NCBI GenBank assembly: GCA_017629395.1
Contig: JAGBXH010000045.1
Coordinates: forward strand, 1-6,637
Source of the DNA: Clostridia bacterium
GTDB taxonomy: Bacteria; Bacillota; Clostridia; Oscillospirales; CAG-272
Length of the DNA stretch: 6,637 nt
Direction of reading: 5' to 3'
Shown here: piece after piece, positions 1-5,314 of the stretch
How positions within the stretch are numbered: the first letter of the stretch is position 1
Layout: each line of letters starts with the position of its first letter
Position numbers and translations under genes: made by a program
Notes under the pieces: generated by a model
Told to the model about the DNA's origin: nothing
Database searches by the model: none
What the model saw: the letters and a program-made list of their open reading frames with translations, nothing else

Positions 1-20
1 GCGTAATATCTCCATAGCAA

Positions 21-49
21 AAGCAGAAGCCCACTAAAGACTTCTGCTT
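21..49 (-). terminator. Inverted repeat, likely terminator of the amidohydrolase gene
   Basis: A perfect 9-bp inverted repeat (AAGCAGAAG at 21-29, CTTCTGCTT at 41-49) encloses an 11-nt loop. It lies 53 nt past the stop of the minus-strand amidohydrolase. Read on the minus strand, the second arm runs into TT, so the transcript has four U residues in a row before G. That is a weak U-tract, so termination is inferred from position and stem rather than from a textbook terminator. The plus-strand side also lacks a good T-run, but the stem could act on a convergent gene left of the window. Confidence 0.5.
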
Positions 50-101
50 CACATATTTTCACCGTTAATTTGTCAGCCCCATGCTCGGTCTTTTATAATT
101 T

Positions 102-905
102 TTATTGCATCAATCTCATGGCGTTATTCCAAAAAATATCCTCTTTGTACTGATCGGAGATGGGCGCCTGCTTGACAAAATTCTGTTCGCGCTGCTGACC
201 CGACCAGGGGCAATCGCTGCCGTACAGGATCAGCGCGGGGTCGTGCTTATCAAGGATCTTGTGGAGCATGGGGTGGCGATAAGGATAAGATCCGGAATGC
301 GAGGTGTCAAGGTATACCTGCTTGCCGCAAAGCAGGTCAAGCACGTCCTGCTCGCAGCCGATGCCGCCCATGTGTGCCGCGATTAAAACGAGATCGGGGA
401 AGTTGTCCATCACGGTTTTGATCTGCTCGGGTCTGCAATGCATATGGTCCGGGGAGTTGGGATCATAGCCCGCGTGCGTGATCAAAAACATGCCGTGTGC
501 CACGCAAAGCTCAAAGATAGGGTGCAGGATGGGATCGTCAAATTCCACACGGATATAGTCGGGGTGCAGTTTGATACCCTTGATGCCCGTGCTTTGGAGC
601 ATTTGCATTTGCCCCTCAAGATCCTCACCCAGCGGATGCAAGGATCCCAGCGCGTAAAGCTCGTCATGCTCGCGTGCGAGCGTGCAGGCAAAGGCGTTGA
701 CCTTGGGCATCTGGTGTGCGTTGGTGGCTACGTTGCAAATAAGGCTTTTATCCACGCCGTGCGCGTGCATTTGGTCGATGACGCCGCGCGCTGTGCCGTC
801 GGTCGTGGGGGAAAGACCGCACTTTTTGGAGATCTCGGCGAGGTGGGCAATGGCGTGGGGTGCGAGTGCGTCGGGAAAGCAATGGGTATGAAAATCGAAA
901 ATCAT
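102..905 (-). CDS. Amidohydrolase family (Amidohydro_2-type) metal-dependent hydrolase
   Basis: This 267-residue protein has the layout of a single-domain TIM-barrel metal hydrolase of the Amidohydro_2 type, a family that includes hydrolases and ACMSD/gamma-resorcylate-type decarboxylases. Visible ligands in barrel order are the HxH pair H6/H8 in DFHTH, K112 and H114 in KLHP after strand 4, H144 in THAG, H178 in AAHMGG and D231 in GSDCPW. These match the usual metal and catalytic set, so the enzyme is probably active and binds one or more divalent metals such as zinc. There is no signal peptide or membrane segment, so it should be cytoplasmic. The ATG at 905 is supported by AAGGAG (918-913 on the minus strand) 7 nt upstream. 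It is transcribed alone, away from the rlmB operon. The substrate cannot be told from sequence; the length is close to that of small Firmicutes members. Confidence 0.88.
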   Translation of the reverse strand: MIFDFHTHCFPDALAPHAIAHLAEISKKCGLSPTTDGTARGVIDQMHAHGVDKSLICNVATNAHQMPKVNAFACTLAREHDELYALGSLHPLGEDLEGQMQMLQSTGIKGIKLHPDYIRVEFDDPILHPIFELCVAHGMFLITHAGYDPNSPDHMHCRPEQIKTVMDNFPDLVLIAAHMGGIGCEQDVLDLLCGKQVYLDTSHSGSYPYRHPMLHKILDKHDPALILYGSDCPWSGQQREQNFVKQAPISDQYKEDIFWNNAMRLMQ

Positions 906-942
906 GGGGAAGCTCCTTGGGATTTGTCAAAGGGTTGTATCA

Positions 943-971
943 ATTATAGCATACACGCGGGCTTTTTGCAA
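943..971 (-). promoter_or_regulatory. Sigma-A-type promoter for the amidohydrolase gene
   Basis: On the minus strand an exact TATAAT -10 box (948-943) is preceded directly by TGC, giving an extended -10. TTGCAA (971-966) lies 17 bp upstream and matches 4 of 6 bases of the TTGACA -35 consensus. Transcription would begin near 935, leaving a leader of about 30 nt that carries the AAGGAG ribosome binding site at 918-913. The match is by eye; the -10 is strong and the -35 is moderate. Confidence 0.72.
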
Positions 972-991
972 GAATTTCTGCAAATAAAGCG

Positions 992-1040
992 CACAAAGGA
1001 AAGGAAGGGTGCGCAGCGTGGCTGTGCTTGTCGCTTTGTG
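992..1040. other. Nested inverted repeats between the divergent promoters
   Basis: CACAAAG (992-998) is the exact reverse complement of CTTTGTG (1034-1040). Inside this pair, GCGCAGC (1011-1017) and GCTGTGC (1021-1027) can form a 7-bp stem, with one G-T wobble and a GTG loop. Together they could form a hairpin or mark an operator between the two promoters. There is no T-run, so a terminator is unlikely. The stems are short enough to occur by chance. Apart from the two promoters and ribosome binding sites, nothing else recognisable was seen in 906-1205. Confidence 0.25.
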
Positions 1041-1096
1041 ACGAACGAATTTTGCGCCAAAGCCCTTTGTAATGTGAGATTTTTCGCAAATAGCTC

Positions 1097-1125
1097 TGTA
1101 CAAATCGGACAAGTTATGCTATAAT
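1097..1125 (+). promoter_or_regulatory. Sigma-A-type promoter of the rlmB operon
   Basis: An exact TATAAT (1120-1125) preceded directly by TGC forms an extended -10. TGTACA (1097-1102), 17 bp upstream, matches TTGACA at 4 of 6 positions. Transcription would begin near 1132, giving a leader of about 75 nt before rlmB. No riboswitch or attenuator fold was recognised in that leader. As gaps further downstream are short and show no promoter, this is probably the promoter for all three plus-strand genes. Confidence 0.78.
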
Positions 1126-1205
1126 AAATAGTGTATGTAAACTATGAGAGTATTATTCGGATCACTGTCGGAAAATATCGCGGAAAGTAAGGAAAGGAAT
1201 TATTT

Positions 1206-2108
1206 ATGGAATACGGAAAGAAAAATCAAAAGGGCGCAAAGGGCGCACCGAGCAATAACGGAAATAAATATCAGGCAAAGTCCAAGCAGCATCCTGCGTC
1301 CGATCGCATGGATAAATACCGCGCTCCCAAGCCCGTAAAGCGCGAGGAGCCGCTGATCGATGAGGAGATGGAGGATACGGGTCTGGTCATCGGCAGAAAC
1401 GCGGTGCGTGAGCTGCTTAAATCCGACAGAGAGATCGATAAGATCTTGGTCAGACGCGGAGATCGCGAGGGATCGATCGTGGTGCTGGTCGCCATGGCGA
1501 TTGAGCGCGGCATTCCCGTGGTTGAGGTGGACAAGGATAAGCTGGATCATATGTCCGGCTTTGCGCCTCACCAGGGCATTGTTGCTATGGCTGCACAAAA
1601 GGAGTATTGCACCCCCGAGGATATCCTTGAGATCGCACGTCAGCGCGGCGAGGTACCGCTGATCGTGATTGCCGACGGCATTACCGACCCTTATAATCTG
1701 GGTGCACTGATCCGTTGTGCAGAGGGCTGCGGTGCGCATGGACTGATCATTCCCAAGCGTCGTGCGGTGGGTCTTACGCCTCTGGTATCCAAGTCGTCTG
1801 CGGGTGCGGTGGAGCACCTTGCTATTGCCAAGGTTGCCAACATCGGTGCAACCGTACGTGCGCTCAAAAAGGAGGGCGTTTGGGTATTTGCCGCTGAGGC
1901 AGGCGGTAAGCCCTATTATGAAACCGATTTCCGCGGTCCCTGCGCGCTGGTATTCGGCAGCGAGGGCAACGGTGTATCCGATCTGGTGACCAAGGAGGCA
2001 GACGTTATTACCTCTATTCCCATGTATGGAAAGGTCAATTCCTTTAACGTATCTACCGCTGCATCGGTCATTCTTGCCGAGGCGGCAAAGCAGCACAGAC
2101 AGCTTTGA
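1206..2108 (+). CDS. rlmB: 23S rRNA (guanosine-2'-O)-methyltransferase, TrmH/SpoU family
   Basis: The protein is predicted to transfer a methyl group from S-adenosylmethionine to the 2'-O of a guanosine in 23S rRNA (G2251 in E. coli RlmB). Residues 59-133 match the small SpoU substrate-binding domain and about 150-300 the SPOUT knot domain. Motif 1 is DPYNLGALIR with N164 and R170, motif 2 is LVFGSEGNG (248-256) with E253, and motif 3 is IPMYGKVNSFNVS (271-283) with S279 and N281; all key residues are present. At 300 residues it is about 50 longer than E. coli or Bacillus RlmB, because of a Lys/Gly/Asn-rich, probably disordered basic tail (1-55). The ATG is set by AAGGAAAGG at 1189-1197, 8 nt upstream. 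It is first in the plus-strand operon. Another TrmH-family rRNA or tRNA target is possible, but RlmB is the best reading. Confidence 0.9.
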   Translation: MEYGKKNQKGAKGAPSNNGNKYQAKSKQHPASDRMDKYRAPKPVKREEPLIDEEMEDTGLVIGRNAVRELLKSDREIDKILVRRGDREGSIVVLVAMAIERGIPVVEVDKDKLDHMSGFAPHQGIVAMAAQKEYCTPEDILEIARQRGEVPLIVIADGITDPYNLGALIRCAEGCGAHGLIIPKRRAVGLTPLVSKSSAGAVEHLAIAKVANIGATVRALKKEGVWVFAAEAGGKPYYETDFRGPCALVFGSEGNGVSDLVTKEADVITSIPMYGKVNSFNVSTAASVILAEAAKQHRQL

Positions 2109-2129
2109 TATGTCGGTAAAATTTGACGA

Positions 2130-2146
2130 AAGGGGGCGGTAGCTTG
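2130..2146 (+). promoter_or_regulatory. Ribosome binding site that fixes a TTG start for the pseudo-ATPase gene
   Basis: AAGGGGG (2130-2136) lies 7 nt before TTG at 2144. The in-frame upstream TTG at 2123 has no Shine-Dalgarno sequence in front of it and would place the purine run inside the gene. The product therefore most likely begins MAKKKQEYSG. Confidence 0.75.
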
Positions 2147-5100
2147 GCAAAAAAGAAGCAGGAGTATTCCGGTGAGAGCGTGGACGAGATGGTAGAGCGA
2201 CTTAAACGCTCGTATGAAAGCGCGGAGCGTGACGACGGCGATGATGCCGATCCCGAGGCAGACGACGAAGCGTTTGCAAAAATGCTGGTCGAAATGTTTG
2301 GCAACGGGGAAAAGAGCAAGCCCGCCGCCAAACCCAAAAGCACGGATCTGTACAGTGCCGAGGATTTTATGCCCGACGACCAAGAGGACGACGTAGGGGC
2401 GACTTACGAATCGCCCGAGGACGAGTCCATCGATGCGCAAGAGATCAAAGAACAGATCATGGCGCAGGCGCAAGCACAGATCATGGAGCAATTCAGACAG
2501 GAAGCCTCCGTAGGGGCGACTTACGAATTGCCCGAGGACGAGGAAGAGGATGACGTAGAGGCGACTTACGAATCGCCCGATGACGAGGAAGAGGACGATG
2601 TAGGGGCGACTTTCGAATCGCTCGAGGACGAGGAAGAGGACAACGTAGGGGCGACTTACGAATCGCCCGAGGACGAGGAAGAGGACGACGTAGAGGCGAC
2701 TTACGAATCACCCGAGGATGAGCTGCCTTGGTTTGATGATGACGAAATGCCCGAGGACGAAATCATCGAAGGGGACGAAATCATCGAGAACGACGAGGGT
2801 ATAGAAGACGAAGAACTCCTTGAAATCGACGAGGAAGATGCTGCCGAGATTGCAGAATATGAGGCTTTGGTTGCACAGGATGAGCTGGAGCAATTTCTTG
2901 AAGAGGATGATGAGGACGATGCGCTCTTTGAAGAAGGCTTCATAGAAGACGAGCTCATCGAAGAGGACGAGCTCATCGAAGAGGACGAGTTCATCGAAGA
3001 AGACGAGCTTATCGAAGAAGACGAGCTCATCGAAGAGGATGAGCTTATCGAAGAAGACGAGCTTATCGAAGAGGACGAATACATAGAGCCTGCAGCTGCG
3101 GAAGCAGAACCCGAGCAAGAGGAAAACTACGTGGATTTACTGCTGGATTCCTTGGCTGAGTGGAAGCAATCCGTAGCCGCCGTAAAGGCACAGATGCGTG
3201 CGGAATATTCTGCAGACATTCCTGCGGCTCCCGTGGAGATCGCGGAGGATGATCCCGTACAAGCATATGAGGACGATTCTGATGCATCCGCAGACCAACC
3301 GCCTGAGCTCGATCCTACACCTGTAGCAGATGCTCCCGCATATCCCGAAAACGATCCCCAGCAGGGGCGTGCGGCAAAGGTGGGGCAAAGCGTATCCGCA
3401 GATGACGTTTTCGGCGTTCGCCTGGAAGAAAAGGATATTCACATGATGGCGTCGCTGGGGTATGAGCAAGAGGTCAAGGGTAAGGTTGGCAGTGAGCGTG
3501 TGCGTAAGGCTTCCTTGGCACATAAGCGCAGCTTTATGGGTCAGGGGACGGATAACCCGCTGTGCTTTGCTTGGCGCGGTAAGGAGTATATGGATGCCGC
3601 GGATGAAGCCGACATCAGAAATGCCTACGGGCGCGAAAAGCCCTGGGTGATCGTGCGCCTTGTGACGTGCGTATTGACGTTGTTTACGCTGATCGCGTTG
3701 GACAACGCGTACTTGGTCGGATTTTTACAGGGCACGGTTCCTGCCCTGGTCACCACACCGGTCTATCCGCTGATTGCCGCATTTGCGGTATTGGTGGCTG
3801 CAGCGGTCTCGTGGAGAAGATTGTGGGAAGGACTGCGCAGCATATTCACACGCACGCACAGCTTATATTCCGTTCCCGCGCTGCTTATGGCGGCAACGCT
3901 GCTTTACGACGTGGTGCTCGCCTTCCTGACCGATCAGACCTACGTGATGTTTAACAGCATTCCCATGCTCGCGCTGACGCTTTGCGCGATTGCGGACGTG
4001 CTGGAGTTGTATCATCAGGAACGCAATTTCCGAGTTGTACGTACGGGTAAGCCGCGCTACGGCATTGAAAGAGTGACGGATACAGCAGTGCAATCCCGTT
4101 TGCCCTCCAAGGGCGGTGAGCAGGTGCCCTTGGCGCGCCGAGGTGCATATCGCGTGCGCGGACTTGGCTTTGTGGGCGGTTATTTCCGCCGCACGGGAGC
4201 GGAGAGTGAGCGCGGTGCTGCATTGACCGTTGTCTACAGTGCCATTCTCGTTTGTGCCATTGCGTGTGCTTCTGCAAGCTACGTTGCCACGGGGCAGGGA
4301 GTCAGCGCGCTGGTTGCGTTTATGGTATGCGTCAATGCTGCTATGCCGCTGTCCATGCTGCTCTTTAGCGCCGTGCCCGCATTTGTAGCAGGCAAGACGC
4401 TTTTACGGCACGGCTGTGCCGTGATCGGCGCAAATGCGCCCGATGAATACCGTGACGTGGAAGCGCTGGTGTTTGATGCGGGACAGATGTTTACCGCATA
4501 CGGATCCTCGCAGATCACGGTGCGCGGAGACTGCGATATCGGCACGTACATGGAAAAAACGCGCACGCTGCTGAGTGCGCTTGGCGGCACGCTGGCTGAC
4601 ATTGCAGGCGACGTGCAGGACGACGCTGCCGAGAAGATCAAAATCGAGATCATGAGCGTTGCCGAGAACGGCGTGACGCTGTATATGGACGGTGTTACCT
4701 GCGTTATGATGGGTGACTACGACTATCTTGCCGCACGCGAGGTGCGCTTGCCGGGTAGGGAAAACGAGAAAAATTACAAAAAGCGCAAGAACAGCGCAGT
4801 GGTCTATATTGCCTTTGATGGGCAGTTTCGCGTGGGATACGCGGTGGATTACGAGCTGCGCCGTGAATTTTTGCTGCGTGCCAAGCAGCTGCAAGCCGAG
4901 GGGATCGAGCCTGTGATCACGACCTACGATCCTTCCATTAACCAAGAAATGCTGCGCGCGCGTGCAGGGGATGCGGGCATTGCGGTTGAAAGACAGAGAG
5001 AATACGAGGGCAACGCCGAGCAGATGACGCTGGATTGCGGCGTGATCGCTACGCGCGCGCCTGAGGACGTGCTGCTGCCGCTGCTTGCATGCCGCAAGCT

Positions 5101-5299
5101 GCGCCGCGTGCGCATTTGGGGCTTGGTGCTGCGCTTTGTATATCTTGCACTGACCGCAGGCTTGACCGTGCTGCTCTCAGCGCTTGGCTGGATCGTGTAC
5201 GTATGGCCCTTGCTGCTGCTTTTATATCAGCTTATATGGCTTTGCGTTATTCCCATTACCTGCACGGGGCTCTTGGGAGAGCTGCGTAAGACAAAATAA
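2144..5299 (+). CDS. Acidic-repeat membrane protein with a degenerate P1B-type ATPase core
   Basis: I do not recognise a named family for this 1051-residue protein. Residues 1-410 are soluble, very rich in Asp/Glu and repetitive, ending in a Pro/Asp linker (about 375-405). A short ordinary soluble segment (410-500) follows. Eight membrane segments then fall at about 503-528, 537-556, 577-596, 603-622, 692-715, 720-745, 992-1014 and 1016-1040. The 4+2+2 pattern and the large loop after segment 6 are those of P1B heavy-metal ATPases. Local matches support this: WRRLWEGLRS before segment 3, MPLSML with P735 at the CPx site, VEALVFDAGQMFT (772-784) where VDTICFDKTGTLT is expected, a VDG..V.VG-like N-domain stretch, GIEPVITTYD (TYD 927-929) for the TGD motif, and DCGVIATRAPEDV (964-976) for DVGIAxGxGTDV. 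D778 is kept, but the DKTGT, TGE, CPx and GDGxND motifs are not, so ATP-driven transport is unlikely. It may sense, scaffold or regulate at the membrane. The frame is intact, so this is a pseudoenzyme rather than a pseudogene. It starts 35 nt after rlmB and ends 12 nt before the radical SAM gene. Confidence 0.8.
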   Translation: MAKKKQEYSGESVDEMVERLKRSYESAERDDGDDADPEADDEAFAKMLVEMFGNGEKSKPAAKPKSTDLYSAEDFMPDDQEDDVGATYESPEDESIDAQEIKEQIMAQAQAQIMEQFRQEASVGATYELPEDEEEDDVEATYESPDDEEEDDVGATFESLEDEEEDNVGATYESPEDEEEDDVEATYESPEDELPWFDDDEMPEDEIIEGDEIIENDEGIEDEELLEIDEEDAAEIAEYEALVAQDELEQFLEEDDEDDALFEEGFIEDELIEEDELIEEDEFIEEDELIEEDELIEEDELIEEDELIEEDEYIEPAAAEAEPEQEENYVDLLLDSLAEWKQSVAAVKAQMRAEYSADIPAAPVEIAEDDPVQAYEDDSDASADQPPELDPTPVADAPAYPENDPQQGRAAKVGQSVSADDVFGVRLEEKDIHMMASLGYEQEVKGKVGSERVRKASLAHKRSFMGQGTDNPLCFAWRGKEYMDAADEADIRNAYGREKPWVIVRLVTCVLTLFTLIALDNAYLVGFLQGTVPALVTTPVYPLIAAFAVLVAAAVSWRRLWEGLRSIFTRTHSLYSVPALLMAATLLYDVVLAFLTDQTYVMFNSIPMLALTLCAIADVLELYHQERNFRVVRTGKPRYGIERVTDTAVQSRLPSKGGEQVPLARRGAYRVRGLGFVGGYFRRTGAESERGAALTVVYSAILVCAIACASASYVATGQGVSALVAFMVCVNAAMPLSMLLFSAVPAFVAGKTLLRHGCAVIGANAPDEYRDVEALVFDAGQMFTAYGSSQITVRGDCDIGTYMEKTRTLLSALGGTLADIAGDVQDDAAEKIKIEIMSVAENGVTLYMDGVTCVMMGDYDYLAAREVRLPGRENEKNYKKRKNSAVVYIAFDGQFRVGYAVDYELRREFLLRAKQLQAEGIEPVITTYDPSINQEMLRARAGDAGIAVERQREYEGNAEQMTLDCGVIATRAPEDVLLPLLACRKLRRVRIWGLVLRFVYLALTAGLTVLLSALGWIVYVWPLLLLLYQLIWLCVIPITCTGLLGELRKTK
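2393..2425 (+). repeat. Isolated upstream copy of the 15-residue repeat core
   Basis: This 33-nt stretch encodes VGATYESPEDE (residues 84-94). It is identical base for base to the core of the tandem unit that begins at 2645. It is separated from the tandem array by a Gln/Ala-rich, probably helical spacer (about residues 95-122). Confidence 0.85.
2510..2722 (+). repeat. 45-nt tandem repeat encoding VGATYESPEDEEEDD units
   Basis: Five in-frame units begin at 2510, 2555, 2600, 2645 and 2690; the last is cut to 33 nt. Each full unit encodes 15 residues of the form V(G/E)AT(Y/F)ES(P/L)(E/D)DEEED(D/N), about half of them acidic. Differences between units are few and partly non-synonymous (G/E, Y/F, P/L). 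The near identity at DNA level points to recent expansion by slippage or unequal recombination within the reading frame. Confidence 0.93.
2933..3091 (+). repeat. 18-nt tandem repeat encoding ELIEED hexapeptides
   Basis: Seven full in-frame units (2951-3076, residues 270-311) encode ELIEED, one of them EFIEED. They are flanked by a degenerate unit on the left (EGFIED, from 2933) and a partial one on the right (EYIEP, to 3091). Four of six residues are acidic. Most differences between units are synonymous (CTC/CTT, GAG/GAA, GAC/GAT), so the peptide is conserved better than the DNA. A looser version of the same pattern (DEIIEGDEIIEND) is already visible from about 2755. Confidence 0.93.
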
Positions 5300-5301
5300 A
5301 T

Positions 5302-5314
5302 GGAGACTGCTATG
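5302..5314 (+). promoter_or_regulatory. Ribosome binding site that chooses the ATG of the radical SAM gene
   Basis: GGAG (5302-5305) lies 6 nt before ATG at 5312. Another in-frame ATG at 5300 starts directly after the upstream stop codon, but its nearest GGAG is more than 20 nt away and its own codons contain the GGAG site. The start at 5312 is preferred. The tight spacing suggests translational coupling to the gene before it. Confidence 0.7.

Noticed and set aside
438..1124. 228-codon open frame on the plus strand across the amidohydrolase gene and the intergenic region
   Set aside because: It overlaps a well-supported hydrolase, runs through both divergent promoters and has no ribosome binding site or recognisable motifs.
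1144..1338. Small plus-strand frame starting in the rlmB leader
   Set aside because: It has no Shine-Dalgarno sequence and runs out of frame into rlmB.
2110..2142. Ten-codon mini-ORF (ATG at 2110, TAG at 2140-2142) between rlmB and the pseudo-ATPase gene
   Set aside because: There is no ribosome binding site ahead of it and it is too short to judge; leader-peptide control is possible but unsupported.
1200..2150. 316-codon open frame on the minus strand opposite rlmB
   Set aside because: It is a shadow of rlmB, whose three SPOUT motifs are intact; the antisense product has no recognisable family features.
2393..3091. CRISPR array or regulatory iterons
   Set aside because: The repeats are in frame, have no unique spacers in a CRISPR pattern and encode a continuous acidic protein.
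2701..3118. Serine-rich and Phe/Leu/Asp-rich minus-strand frames across the acidic repeats
   Set aside because: Their repetitive character is only the reverse complement of the Glu/Asp repeats on the plus strand.
2144..5299. Functional heavy-metal transporting ATPase
   Set aside because: The CPx, TGE, DKTGT and GDGxND motifs are all missing or altered, so pumping by the known mechanism is not supported.
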